Positions 1-8,181 of a stretch of DNA of 64,000 nt are shown piece after piece (position 1 is the first letter of the stretch; each line of letters starts with the position of its first letter). The stretch comes from Pseudomonas sp. A34-9. Its GTDB lineage: Bacteria; Pseudomonadota; Gammaproteobacteria; Pseudomonadales; Pseudomonadaceae. A program made the translations under genes and the position numbers. The stretch is from positions 3,002,501 to 3,066,500 of the forward strand of contig NZ_CP119967.1 of the NCBI RefSeq assembly GCF_029543085.1, read 5' to 3'. The notes beneath the pieces were generated by a model, which saw only the letters and a program-made list of their open reading frames with translations, was not told the origin of the DNA and made no database searches.

Positions 1-1
1 G

Positions 2-1615
2 CTCGATTGTGCGTTGGCCGATCCATGGACAGGGCCGCGTCCCGCAGAGCTGCAATCGCAAAGCGACGAAGTCTGGCGCACTGCTGGTGATACCCGCGAA
101 CGACTCGAACTGTTTGCCACTGAACTGATTTCCCAGACGCTGCAATCCCCTTGTAGGAGTGAGCCTGCTCGCGATAGCGCAGGGGCATTCGATACATATT
201 TGCCTGACACACCGCTATCGCGAGCAGGCTCACTCCTACAGGGACCGCGCTGGGCTGAAGTCAGCGCAATTATCGACAATCTGCGCGAAGTCGTTGCGCC
301 ACGCCTGGACGCCTGCGGCCCCGCTGAAATGCGCGGTTTGCTCGACGCGCTTAGCGGTCGCTTCGTCCCTGCCGGCCCGAGCGGAGCGCCGAGCCGTGGT
401 CGCCTCGACGTGCTGCCGACCGGGCGCAATTTCTACTCGGTCGACGTGCGCAACCTGCCGACCACCACCGCGTGGCGCATCGGGTTCCAGTCGGCGACGT
501 TGATTCTTGAGCGCCATCTCCAGGATCACGGCGATCACCTGCGCCAGCTCGGTTTATCGGTCTGGGGCACGGCAACCATGCGCACCGGTGGCGACGACAT
601 TGCCCAAGCGATGGCATTGATGGGCGTGCGTCCGGTGTGGGCCACTGGCAGTCAGCGTGTCGACGACTTCGAGATTCTGCCGCTGAGCCTGCTCGACCGC
701 CCGCGCGTCGATGTCACCTTGCGGGTTTCCGGATTTTTCCGCGATGCGTTCGCCAACCTGATCCGCCTGTTCGACGCAGCAGTGCAAGCGGTGGCGGCCC
801 TCGACGAGCCGGACGACCTCAATCCATTGGCCGCGAAAGTGCGTGCCGAGCGCGAGGCACTGTTGCAGTCGGGCGTCGATGAGGACACCGCACGGCGCCA
901 GGCTGGTTGGCGGATCTTCGGCGCCAAACCCGGTGCCTATGGCGCTGGTGTACAAGGCGCGATCGATGGCCGTTTGTGGCAGACCCGCGACGATCTGGCC
1001 GAGGTCTATCTGAACTGGGGCGCCTACGCCTATGGCGGTGCCGACGAAGGTACGGCCGCCCGCGAACAGTTCGTCCAGCGTCTGAGCCAGGTGCAAGCGG
1101 TGCTGCAAAATCAGGACAATCGCGAACACGACCTGCTCGACTCCAACGACTATTACCAGTTCCAGGGCGGCATGCTTGCGGCCGTGGAAACCCTGCGTGG
1201 CGAGGCGGCGGCCAGTTATCACGGCGATCACAGTCAGCCGGATCTGCCGAAGATTCGCACGTTGAAGGAAGAGCTGAACCGGGTGATTCGCTCACGTGCG
1301 GCCAATCCGAAGTGGATCGACGGGGTCAAGCGCCACGGCTATAAAGGCGCGTTTGAACTGGCGGCGACGGTTGATAACCTGTTTGCGTTTGATGCGACGA
1401 CACAGTTGATCGATGACCACCAGTACGCGTTGTTGGCGGATGCTTATTTGCTGGATCCGGCGACTCGGGAGTTTGTTCGCGAGCATAATCCGCATGCGCT
1501 TCGCGATATGACCGAGCGCATGCTTGAGGCGCAGCAGCGGGGGATGTGGCAGGAGCCGGGGGCTTATAAAGAGGCGCTGGAGAATCTGCTGCTGGATATA
1601 GAGGAAGATATGTAA
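2..1615 (+). CDS. cobN: Cobaltochelatase subunit CobN, C-terminal part (cut by window start)
   Basis: The frame is open from base 2, so this is the 3' part of a longer gene. CobN is the large subunit of the ATP-dependent cobalt chelatase that inserts Co2+ into hydrogenobyrinate a,c-diamide in aerobic cobalamin synthesis. The visible 538 codons contain family-typical stretches: GRNFYSVD, RVDVTLRVSGFFRDAF, GAYGAGVQGAID and LDSNDYYQFQGGM. An odd feature is a REP palindrome pair at 152-240 that is read through in frame (around SPCRSEPARDSAG), in a segment between two conserved blocks that I expect to be variable. The next genes encode chelatase AAA+ and VWA modules, as expected for a CobN partner. 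Identity is firm; the true start lies outside the window. Confidence 0.95.
   Translation, partial: LDCALADPWTGPRPAELQSQSDEVWRTAGDTRERLELFATELISQTLQSPCRSEPARDSAGAFDTYLPDTPLSRAGSLLQGPRWAEVSAIIDNLREVVAPRLDACGPAEMRGLLDALSGRFVPAGPSGAPSRGRLDVLPTGRNFYSVDVRNLPTTTAWRIGFQSATLILERHLQDHGDHLRQLGLSVWGTATMRTGGDDIAQAMALMGVRPVWATGSQRVDDFEILPLSLLDRPRVDVTLRVSGFFRDAFANLIRLFDAAVQAVAALDEPDDLNPLAAKVRAEREALLQSGVDEDTARRQAGWRIFGAKPGAYGAGVQGAIDGRLWQTRDDLAEVYLNWGAYAYGGADEGTAAREQFVQRLSQVQAVLQNQDNREHDLLDSNDYYQFQGGMLAAVETLRGEAAASYHGDHSQPDLPKIRTLKEELNRVIRSRAANPKWIDGVKRHGYKGAFELAATVDNLFAFDATTQLIDDHQYALLADAYLLDPATREFVREHNPHALRDMTERMLEAQQRGMWQEPGAYKEALENLLLDIEEDM
152..240. repeat. REPIN (paired REP palindromes) inside the cobN reading frame
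   Basis: Two perfect 28-nt inverted arms, 152-179 and 213-240 (TGTAGGAGTGAGCCTGCTCG...), flank a 33-nt spacer. This is the same REP family seen between genes at 21245-21333. REP elements of Pseudomonas are almost always extragenic; this one is translated in frame within CobN. Confidence 0.9.
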
Positions 1616-1631
1616 CGCGTTCAATAACGCC

Positions 1632-1794
1632 TCCCCCTCACCCCAGCCCTCTCCCCCAAGGGGGAGAGGGGGAAAGGGAGCCGACCTGGGTGCTGTTCAA
1701 AACTTGAGTTCGACTGGATAGTTCAAGTCGGTGGATTTCAAAAGAGCACCACGGTCAGTTCCCTCTCCCTCTGGGAGAGGGCTAGGGTGAGGGC
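1632..1794. repeat. REPIN, CCCTCACCC/GAGAGGG family
   Basis: Two convergent copies of the CCCTCACCCYAGCCCTCTCCC element, near 1636-1672 and 1760-1794, lie in inverted orientation in the gap between cobN and the ATPase gene. The same family occurs at 11651-11782. Confidence 0.8.
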
Positions 1795-1856
1795 ATTTCT
1801 ACCTGACACCCTGCAACCCTCAAGCACACCAAAGACCACGAAAGAGAAAAACCCAA

Positions 1857-2858
1857 ATGACCGACACCCCGCATTTCCCCCTTTCCGCCGTGGTCGGCGC
1901 TGATGACCTGAAACTCGCCCTGTGCCTCACCGCCATCGACCCGAAAATCGGCGGCGTGCTGATCGAAGGCCCGCGCGGCATGGCCAAGTCCACCCTGGCC
2001 CGTGGCCTGGCCGATCTGCTCGCCAGCGGTCAATTCGTCACCTTGCCGCTGGGTGCCACTGAAGAACGTCTGGTTGGCACCCTCGACCTCGACGCCGCCC
2101 TCAGCGAAGGCCGCGCGCAGTTCTCGCCGGGCGTGCTGGCCAAGGCGGACGGCGGCGTGCTCTACGTCGATGAAGTCAATCTGCTGCCGGATCATCTGGT
2201 CGATCTGCTGCTTGACGTTGCCGCCAGCGGCACCAACCTGATCGAGCGTGACGGTATCTCCCATCGGCATTCGGCGAAGTTCGTGCTGATCGGCACCATG
2301 AACCCGGAAGAGGGCGAGTTGCGCCCGCAACTGCTTGACCGCTTCGGCTTGAACGTTGCTCTCAGCGGTCATACGGTGCCGTCTGAACGCGGACAGATCA
2401 TCCGTCGGCGTCTGGATTTCGACAGCGATCCGCAAGCGTTCTGCACGCAGTGGCAAGCTGAGCAACAAGCCCTGCGTGTGCGTTGCGAAAATGCTCGCGC
2501 TGCCTTGGCCAGGATTGCCCTGGACGATGCCGCACTGGCGCAGATCACCGAGCGTTGTTTTGCTGCCGGGGTCGATGGACTGCGTGCCGATCTGGTCTGG
2601 TTACGCGCCGCTCGTGCTCACGCGGCATGGCGCGGGGCGGCGGTGATTGGCGAAGAAGATATCGACGCCGTGGCCGAGTTTGCCCTGCGCCATCGGCGTC
2701 GCGAGCACCCGGCATCGAGTCCGCAGCCACCGGCGCAGTCGCCAGCCGAGTCTCAGGCCACGCCAAGTGAAGGGCAGGGCCAGTGGGGCGACATGCCGGC
2801 GCCGGCGCTCGCCACCGGCGCCCGCCGCGAAGTGCCGAGCTGGCCAAAAAAGCGTTAG
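1857..2858 (+). CDS. ChlI-like AAA+ ATPase of a metal chelatase
   Basis: A 333-aa AAA+ protein of the magnesium/cobalt chelatase I-subunit type. The Walker A motif is GPRGMAKS at residues 38-45, Walker B is VLYVDE near residue 100, and a sensor-like GTMNPEEGELRPQLLDRFG follows. With CobN it should supply ATP hydrolysis for cobalt insertion. The C-terminus is a Pro/Ala/Ser/Gln-rich linker ending SWPKKR. The last codons are CCA-AAA-AAG-CGT-TAG, that is the slippery heptamer A-AAA-AAG at 2846-2852 just before the stop, followed by a perfect hairpin at 2858-2893. A -1 shift would join this frame to the downstream VWA frame, giving about 555 aa. The zero-frame product is the small subunit and the shifted product the likely medium (ChlD-like) subunit. 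Confidence 0.88.
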   Translation: MTDTPHFPLSAVVGADDLKLALCLTAIDPKIGGVLIEGPRGMAKSTLARGLADLLASGQFVTLPLGATEERLVGTLDLDAALSEGRAQFSPGVLAKADGGVLYVDEVNLLPDHLVDLLLDVAASGTNLIERDGISHRHSAKFVLIGTMNPEEGELRPQLLDRFGLNVALSGHTVPSERGQIIRRRLDFDSDPQAFCTQWQAEQQALRVRCENARAALARIALDDAALAQITERCFAAGVDGLRADLVWLRAARAHAAWRGAAVIGEEDIDAVAEFALRHRRREHPASSPQPPAQSPAESQATPSEGQGQWGDMPAPALATGARREVPSWPKKR

Positions 2859-3523
2859 GCATTCGCCCCCGATCCGAGGTGGGGGCGAATGCCAGACCCC
2901 GCGCCGGACGGCTGGACAACGGGCGCCAGGGCAAACGCCATATGGCCCGCAGCGGTACGGTGAACTGGCCGGGCACGTTGCTCAACGGGCGTCCTCGGAT
3001 TCGTGAAGATCTGCTGTTTCAACTGCGCACACGCTCGCCGCATGAACTGTGGCTGGTGATCGTCGATGCCTCGGCCTCGACGCGGCGTCATCACGCCTTG
3101 AGCGATGCCAAAGGCCTGCTCGCGCAACTGTTCGATGACGCCTATCGCCAGCGCGCGCGCCTGGCATTGTTAACGGCCAGTGGCGCGGCGCCGAAATGGC
3201 AGGTGCAAGGGTTGAAGGCGTCCAGCGGTTTGCATACCTGGCTGGATGCTTTGGGTGCAGGCGGTGGCACGCCGTTGCTGGCGGCGCTGATGCAGGCCGG
3301 GCATTGGCTGACGGTGCGGCGCAAGCGTTTTCCCGCCGAGCAGCAGCGATTGTTGGTGGTCACGGATGGTCGTTTGAAACAGTGGTCAGGATTGCCGGTG
3401 CTGGCGTGTCCGGGCTTGTTGATCGATATCGAGCGTGGGCCGATTCGGTTGGGGCGGGCGCGGGATCTGGCCGAGTCGTTGGGGTCAGAGTATCGACATA
3501 TCGATGAGCTGATTTCCCGCTGA
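2783..3523 (+). CDS. VWA-domain (ChlD-like) chelatase frame, probably expressed by frameshift
   Basis: This frame overlaps the ATPase gene and carries a von Willebrand A domain with the MIDAS motif DASAS near 3066 (WLVIVDASASTRR) and a second metal-site region GGGTPL. The upstream part, GRLDNGRQGKRHMARSG, resembles the basic linker before the VWA domain of ChlD-type subunits. The given start is a GTG at 2783; an internal ATG at 2942 would give 193 aa; neither has a convincing ribosome site. The better reading is that translation enters from the ATPase frame by a -1 shift at 2846-2852, so the mature protein would be AAA+-linker-VWA, the medium subunit that works with CobN. Whether a free VWA protein also exists cannot be told. 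Confidence 0.75.
   Translation: MGRHAGAGARHRRPPRSAELAKKALGIRPRSEVGANARPRAGRLDNGRQGKRHMARSGTVNWPGTLLNGRPRIREDLLFQLRTRSPHELWLVIVDASASTRRHHALSDAKGLLAQLFDDAYRQRARLALLTASGAAPKWQVQGLKASSGLHTWLDALGAGGGTPLLAALMQAGHWLTVRRKRFPAEQQRLLVVTDGRLKQWSGLPVLACPGLLIDIERGPIRLGRARDLAESLGSEYRHIDELISR
2846..2893 (+). promoter_or_regulatory. Probable programmed -1 ribosomal frameshift signal
   Basis: The heptamer A_AAA_AAG at 2846-2852 is in the right phase of the upstream frame (codons AAA 2847-2849, AAG 2850-2852). After a 5-nt spacer comes a perfect 13-bp stem, 2858-2870 with 2881-2893, and a 10-nt loop. The -1 frame after the slip reads ALGIRPRS and stays open to 3523. A_AAA_AAG with a downstream stem is the dnaX type of signal. 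Frameshifting in chlD-type genes of cobalamin producers has been reported, so this looks like a case of it. No strong upstream Shine-Dalgarno stimulator is visible. Confidence 0.75.
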
Positions 3524-3548
3524 TATTTTCCGTGTCTGCACGGGCCTC

Positions 3549-3614
3549 ATCGCGAGCAGGCTCACTCCCGCATTTGGAAAGCGTTCACCTGTGGGAGCGA
3601 GCCTGCTCGCGAAG
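3549..3614. repeat. REPIN, CTCGCGA family
   Basis: Inverted arms ATCGCGAGCAGGCTCACTCC (from 3549) and GTGGGAGCGAGCCTGCTCGC (from 3591) lie between the VWA gene and the phospholipase-like gene. Confidence 0.85.
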
Positions 3615-3697
3615 GGATTGACCCGGTCTTGAGCCGAACAACCAAAACCCGCATCCCTGCTCTATGCTGCACCCAGCCCAATCACAAGGAGTGAGCG

Positions 3698-5344
3698 ATG
3701 CGCGTACTGGTCAACAATCCCGCGGACGATTTCCGCGTCAAAGCCTACGCCGGCACCAACGGCGTGTTGCTGGCCATGGACCTGGCCGAATCCCGGCGCA
3801 AAGGCCTGTTGGGTTTCGCCATTGAAAAGCAGCAGGGCGGCAAACCCTGGTTGTTTCTGTTCAACAGCCTGACGTTCCCTGGCAAGGCGCACACGTTCCC
3901 CCAGTTCCACGCCACACCGAGCGATACCGCGCCGCTGCAAAAATTTCGCTGGGCGGATTACGCGGTCAATCCGGGCATGACCCTCCACTATCGCGTGCAT
4001 CTGGCCTACGGTACTGCCGATGCCGTGCAGTTGGGCGAAGCACTTGAGCTGACGGTCACCGCCGATGACGGTCAGCCGAGCAACCAGAGCGTGATATTTA
4101 ATCGCGCCGTCGCCGCCAGCCAGGCCTTCCAGCGCAAGTTTCCCGATCTCGACGCACAGATCAGCGCCAACAAGAACATGCCCATCGAAGCGTGGCCCGA
4201 TGCGGCCCGGCAATGGCTGGAAAACGGCTTGCTCGGGCGCTTGCTTGGTTTTATCGAGCGCGCCGTCGATGGCCTGTGGGCGCTGGATATTGCCATCTAC
4301 GAATACCAGTTACAGGCAATCATCGATGCGGTGAACGCCGCGTATGCGCGGGGTGTGAAGGTGCGGGTGCTGTATCACGCCCGGCCGGATGACGAAGACA
4401 CCACCCTCAACGAAGCGAGCCTGGCGGCGCTGCCTTCCGCGAGCAAACGCGGGCGAGTGACCCATAACATCTTTCACGACAAATTTATCGTCCTGAGCCG
4501 CCTCGCTGCCAGCGGTGAGCATCAGCCTGAAGCCGTACTGTGTGGCAGCACCAATTTCACCGCCAACGGGGTTTATCGTCAGGCCAACGTGGTGCATGTG
4601 CTGGACGACGAATCGGTTGCTGCCAGTTATCTGCAAAGTTTCGAGCAGATCTGGACGCGACCGGACGATGTCGGCGCAACTCGTGACTGGATCACCGAAC
4701 ACAACGCGATGAATCCGCAGCAAACTTTATTTGCCGGGTTCTCACCGCGTACCGGCGGCGCGGATCTGCAGGAGTTTGTGCGGATCATCGGCGCGGCGAA
4801 AAAGGACGTGCTGTTCGTCACGGCGTTTTCGCTGCCGGATGCGATTCTCAACGCGTTACTCGGCCAGCCCCACGACGACATTTTGCGTTATGGCCTGCAA
4901 AACACCGCCAGCCGCATCACCGGGTTTCACGCCGACCGCAGCGCCGAGTTCGCCGCCACCGCGCTGCTCAATACCGGGCTGGAAGGCTGGTTGCGCGAGA
5001 GCATGAAAGGTCAGAAAGGCAATCTGCTGGTGCACACCAAAGCGGTAGTCACCGACTTCACCACCGATACGCCGACCATCATCAGTGGTAGCCATAACCT
5101 CAGCGTTTCGGCCAGCAATGGCAACGATGAAAACTACCTGATCATTCGGGGCGACGCCGATCTGGCGGATCGCTATGGTCTGGAGCTGTTGCGATTTTAC
5201 GAGCATTACCGCTTTCGCTATTTCGCGAAGAAACTGGCATTGAAACAGGTGAGTCCGTTGGCGGCAGATGACAGCTGGACCAATGATTACTACGTCGAAG
5301 GGGATTTGCGGCAGTTGTCACGGCTGCGCTTCGCGGGGCGCTGA
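3698..5344 (+). CDS. Phospholipase D-like (HKD) protein
   Basis: A 548-aa protein with two PLD-type half-sites. The first is HDKFIVLS near residue 260 followed by GSTNFT; the second is HTKAVVTD near residue 445 followed by GSHNLS. These are the paired HxK...GSxN motifs of the superfamily that cleaves or transfers phosphodiester bonds. The first HKD lacks the usual Asp four residues after Lys, so only the second is canonical. No signal peptide is visible, so the protein is probably cytosolic. The N-terminal ~150 residues look like an extra beta-rich domain of unknown role. The gene stands alone between two REPINs. The substrate (lipid or nucleic acid) cannot be inferred. A ribosome site AAGGAG lies just before the ATG at 3698. 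Confidence 0.85.
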   Translation: MRVLVNNPADDFRVKAYAGTNGVLLAMDLAESRRKGLLGFAIEKQQGGKPWLFLFNSLTFPGKAHTFPQFHATPSDTAPLQKFRWADYAVNPGMTLHYRVHLAYGTADAVQLGEALELTVTADDGQPSNQSVIFNRAVAASQAFQRKFPDLDAQISANKNMPIEAWPDAARQWLENGLLGRLLGFIERAVDGLWALDIAIYEYQLQAIIDAVNAAYARGVKVRVLYHARPDDEDTTLNEASLAALPSASKRGRVTHNIFHDKFIVLSRLAASGEHQPEAVLCGSTNFTANGVYRQANVVHVLDDESVAASYLQSFEQIWTRPDDVGATRDWITEHNAMNPQQTLFAGFSPRTGGADLQEFVRIIGAAKKDVLFVTAFSLPDAILNALLGQPHDDILRYGLQNTASRITGFHADRSAEFAATALLNTGLEGWLRESMKGQKGNLLVHTKAVVTDFTTDTPTIISGSHNLSVSASNGNDENYLIIRGDADLADRYGLELLRFYEHYRFRYFAKKLALKQVSPLAADDSWTNDYYVEGDLRQLSRLRFAGR

Positions 5345-5349
5345 CTTGC

Positions 5350-5441
5350 CCCTGTAGGAGCTGCCGCAGGCTGCGATCTTTTGACTCTCGCATTAGAAAA
5401 CAAGATCAAAAGATCGCAGCCTTCGGCAGCTCCTACAGGGG
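5350..5441. repeat. REPIN, TGTAGGAGCTGCCG family
   Basis: Arms CCTGTAGGAGCTGCCGCAGG and CCTTCGGCAGCTCCTACAGG face each other with AAGATCAAAAGATCGCAG near the centre. They lie just downstream of the phospholipase-like gene. Confidence 0.85.
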
Positions 5442-5539
5442 AATCTGAAGAGCTGTTACAGATTTTGAAATGATTTTGAGCTGTAGGAAAAGTTACTTAA
5501 GCCTGTACGCTCCAAGGCCATTTTTCATTCAGGATCTAC

Positions 5540-5695
5540 ATGAACACCCTCTCGGAGCCTCCCGGTTTCAGCTTCCCTTCGCGCCACGGCGCGGTCTTGA
5601 CGCACTCGCAGCATCCGGTTTTCCGACACCCGACTATCGTAGATAACGCGGCCCCCGAGCCTTTGCGTTGCGCTTTGCCGTGTCCGGCAGCCTGA
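5540..5695 (+). CDS. Possible 51-aa upstream ORF before the TerC gene
   Basis: A small ORF (starts MNTLSEPPGF, ends LPCPAA) has an AGGA ribosome site at 5531-5534, five bases before its ATG. It stops 27 bp before the TerC-family start. It has no family I recognise. It could be a leader ORF or chance; codon use is not decisive at this length. Confidence 0.25.
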   Translation: MNTLSEPPGFSFPSRHGAVLTHSQHPVFRHPTIVDNAAPEPLRCALPCPAA

Positions 5696-5722
5696 ATCAA
5701 CCGAGAGAGATAGAGACGTTTT

Positions 5723-7282
5723 ATGGAATGGTTAGCGGATCCCACGGCCTGGTTAGGCTTGTTGACTTTGATCGTGCTGGAACTGGTGCTGGGTATCGAC
5801 AACCTGGTGTTCATCGCAATCCTCGCGGACAAACTGCCGCCGCATCAACGTGACCGTGCGCGGATTATCGGCCTGTCGCTGGCGCTGATCATGCGCCTGG
5901 GTCTGTTGGCGAGTATTTCCTGGCTGGTCACCCTCACGCAGCCGTTGTTCGAGGTGTTCGACAAGAGCTTCTCCGGCCGTGACCTGATCATGCTGTTCGG
6001 TGGTGTGTTCCTGTTGTTCAAGGCCACCATGGAATTGCACGAACGCCTTGAAGGTCACGTCGGCGAGCGCACGAGCAACAGCGCTTATGCCATGTTCTGG
6101 CCGATCGTCGCGCAGATCGTGGTGCTCGACGCGGTGTTCTCCCTCGATGCGGTGATCACCGCCGTGGGCATGGTCGATGAACTGGCGGTGATGATGATCG
6201 CCGTGATCATCTCGATTGGCTTGATGATCGTCGCCAGCAAGCCGCTGACGCGCTTCGTCAACGCGCACCCGACGGTGATCATGCTGTGTCTGGGCTTCCT
6301 GATGATGATCGGTTTTGCCCTGACCGCTGAAGGTCTGGGCTTCCACATTCCGAAAGGTTATCTGTACGCCGCCATCGGCTTCTCGATTCTGATCGAGGTG
6401 TTCAACCAGATCGCCCGGGCTCGGCGCAAGCGTTCGATGCAAGGCTTGCGGCCGATGCGCGAGCGCACGGCTCATGCGGTCATGCGTTTGCTGGGCGGGC
6501 GCAAACTGGCGGTGGAAGAGGTTGGCGAGGAACTCTCCGACCTGCTCGACGACGGTGACGCGCCAAGTGCCGAACTGTTCGATCGTCGCGAACGGGTGAT
6601 GATCAGCGGTGTGCTGCAACTGGCCGAGCGCCCGATTCGTGGACTGATGACCGTGCGTGCCGATGTCGACACTCTTGATCTGGCGGATGATCGCGAGGCG
6701 ATTCGTACCCGCTTGATGCACTCGTCCTATTCGCGTCTGCCGTTGATTCGCAACGGTGCGGTGGATGAGCCCTTGGGCTTCGTGCACAAGAAGGAACTGC
6801 TCAAGGAGTACCTGGCGGGTGCCGAGCCGAACCTGGAACATTTGGCGCGCAAAACCCTCAACCTGCTCGACAGCTATTCGATCCTCAACGCGCTGGAGCA
6901 GATGCGCGCGGCCTCGACGCATATTGCCTTCGTGGTCAACGAATTCGGTGATTTTGTCGGTGTGTTGACCATGACCGACATTCTCGAATCGATCGCCGGT
7001 GAGCTGCCGGACGCCAGCGAAATCGAAGGCCCGGACGTGATCGAGGAGCAGGGCGGGTTTATGGTCAGCGGCGCGTTGAACCTGGCGCGTGTGCGCCAGC
7101 GCACCGGGTTTGGCGCCGAAGCGACCGAGGACTATCAGACCATGGCCGGGTTGGTGATGAGCCTTCTGGATCGTCTCCCGGTCATTGGTGATCGCCTGGA
7201 GCATGCAGGCTGGCACATGACGGTCAAAGCCGTGGAAGAGCGGCGGGTGACTCGGGTGTTGTTGGTGCGCGACTCTGCGTAA
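5723..7282 (+). CDS. TerC-family membrane protein with CBS and CorC domains (YoaE type)
   Basis: A 519-aa protein with the architecture and length of E. coli YoaE. The N-terminal ~240 residues form a TerC membrane domain (about seven helices, with the acidic motifs [12 protein letters not shown] and [15 protein letters not shown]). A CBS pair lies at roughly 300-425 ([10 protein letters not shown]..., [20 protein letters not shown]) and a CorC/HlyC C-terminal domain at about 435-515. TerC proteins are linked to metal-ion efflux (Mn2+ in characterised members) and protein secretion; the ion here is unknown. The start ATG follows GAGAGATAGAGACGTTTT. I looked for an yybP-ykoY manganese riboswitch upstream and did not recognise one. 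Confidence 0.88.
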   Translation: MEWLADPTAWLGLLTLIVLELVLGIDNLVFIAILADKLPPHQRDRARIIGLSLALIMRLGLLASISWLVTLTQPLFEVFDKSFSGRDLIMLFGGVFLLFKATMELHERLEGHVGERTSNSAYAMFWPIVAQIVVLDAVFSLDAVITAVGMVDELAVMMIAVIISIGLMIVASKPLTRFVNAHPTVIMLCLGFLMMIGFALTAEGLGFHIPKGYLYAAIGFSILIEVFNQIARARRKRSMQGLRPMRERTAHAVMRLLGGRKLAVEEVGEELSDLLDDGDAPSAELFDRRERVMISGVLQLAERPIRGLMTVRADVDTLDLADDREAIRTRLMHSSYSRLPLIRNGAVDEPLGFVHKKELLKEYLAGAEPNLEHLARKTLNLLDSYSILNALEQMRAASTHIAFVVNEFGDFVGVLTMTDILESIAGELPDASEIEGPDVIEEQGGFMVSGALNLARVRQRTGFGAEATEDYQTMAGLVMSLLDRLPVIGDRLEHAGWHMTVKAVEERRVTRVLLVRDSA

Positions 7283-7310
7283 GTCAGCATTCTTGCGCTG
7301 ACGGTGCCGG

Positions 7311-7412
7311 CCCATTCGCGGGCAAGCCCGCTCCCACAGTGTCCGCGTCGTACACGAAATTTGCGGACACCGATGAGCCCTGTGGGAGCGGGCTTGCCCG
7401 CGAAAGCGAATG
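7311..7412. repeat. REPIN, GGGCAAGCCCGCTCCCAC family
   Basis: Arms CGCGGGCAAGCCCGCTCCCA and TGTGGGAGCGGGCTTGCCCG face each other between the TerC gene and the convergent thioredoxin-like gene, whose stop codon (7414-7416) lies directly beside the element. Confidence 0.85.
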
Positions 7413-7413
7413 G

Positions 7414-7848
7414 TCAGGCGCCGCTGAGCCGCCGGCGCGCACGTGGGACGGTGCAAAGGTTACGCAAAGTGCGACGAAGCCAGCTCAGGTCATGGCGCTG
7501 CTTTCGCTGCACCGCCGGTGCTTTTGTCTTGCCGATGTGCTGGGCAAAGTCCGCCGCCAGAGTCTCCTCCGAACCGATGCCTTTGAGTTTTTTCAGCAGC
7601 TTGCCATTCTTGTAAAACAGCACTGTCGGCGTGCCCGTGACCTGCGGATGGCGTGGCGACTCACTGGTGTTGAGCATGTAGATATTGGCGCGATGCCGGT
7701 ACGGCTCGGCAGTCTGCCTGAAGATCGGCCCGGCCCATTCGCAGGCCGGGCAGTGCTCGTTGGCAAAGTACAGAATGACGGGCCGCCAGGTTTTAAGCGC
7801 TTTGCGGTAGGTGGGTGGCAACGTGGAGAGGGGGATATTCGCGTTCAT
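7414..7848 (-). CDS. Thioredoxin-family protein
   Basis: A 144-aa cytosolic thioredoxin-fold protein, starting MNANIPLSTLPPTYRKALK. The active site is NEHCPACEWAGP (CPAC near residue 33), followed by the cis-Pro segment VTGTPTVLFYKNGK. The start at 7848 has a strong AAGGAGATTC ribosome site; the longer open frame upstream lacks one. The last ~40 residues are basic (QRKQRHDLSWLRR...PRARRRLSGA), longer than a normal thioredoxin tail, and run up to the REPIN. The function is probably dithiol-disulfide exchange; the partner is unknown. The CPxC dipeptide PA differs from classical CGPC. Confidence 0.85.
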   Translation of the reverse strand: MNANIPLSTLPPTYRKALKTWRPVILYFANEHCPACEWAGPIFRQTAEPYRHRANIYMLNTSESPRHPQVTGTPTVLFYKNGKLLKKLKGIGSEETLAADFAQHIGKTKAPAVQRKQRHDLSWLRRTLRNLCTVPRARRRLSGA

Positions 7849-8181
7849 CAGAATCTCCTTTTCTGCTGCTGTATGGGTTGACGGTAATCCAGTGCGATCC
7901 CTATGCCTACTGTCAGAGTTGACAGGTGTAGCGCGCCCGGTTTTGTGCCATGCGCGCCGAAATGTGGCGCGAATACTCGTCGTGTGTAGCAAACGGTAGC
8001 GGGTCTTCAGAGTGCTTTTCGTAACAGCGCCCCTGTCTGTTTTTGCATGTCTTTGATTTGAAAACATTTCGTTCCTCTACAGATTCTTGACCAATCCTGT
8101 GGCACACTTTCTGCTGTCTATTCCGTAGTAACAAACCGTGTTCCGGTATAGCGGAATAAACACCATCCTGGAGTGCTTGCC
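7849..8181. promoter_or_regulatory. Divergent promoter region with IclR-type palindrome
   Basis: A 333-bp gap between the thioredoxin-like gene and the transporter operon, without a credible gene. It holds the palindrome TTCCG-GTATAG-CGGAA at 8141-8156 and a half-site TTCCGTA at 8121-8127. Both resemble operators of IclR-family regulators; an IclR gene lies in the same cluster at 11850. Confidence 0.55.

Noticed and set aside
5442..5722. yybP-ykoY type Mn2+ riboswitch before the TerC gene
   Set aside because: Expected because of the gene family, but I could not find its conserved core sequence.
5753..7456. 567-codon open frame antisense to the TerC gene
   Set aside because: It is a high-GC shadow frame with a His/Gln-rich, low-complexity translation, and the plus strand encodes a clear membrane protein.
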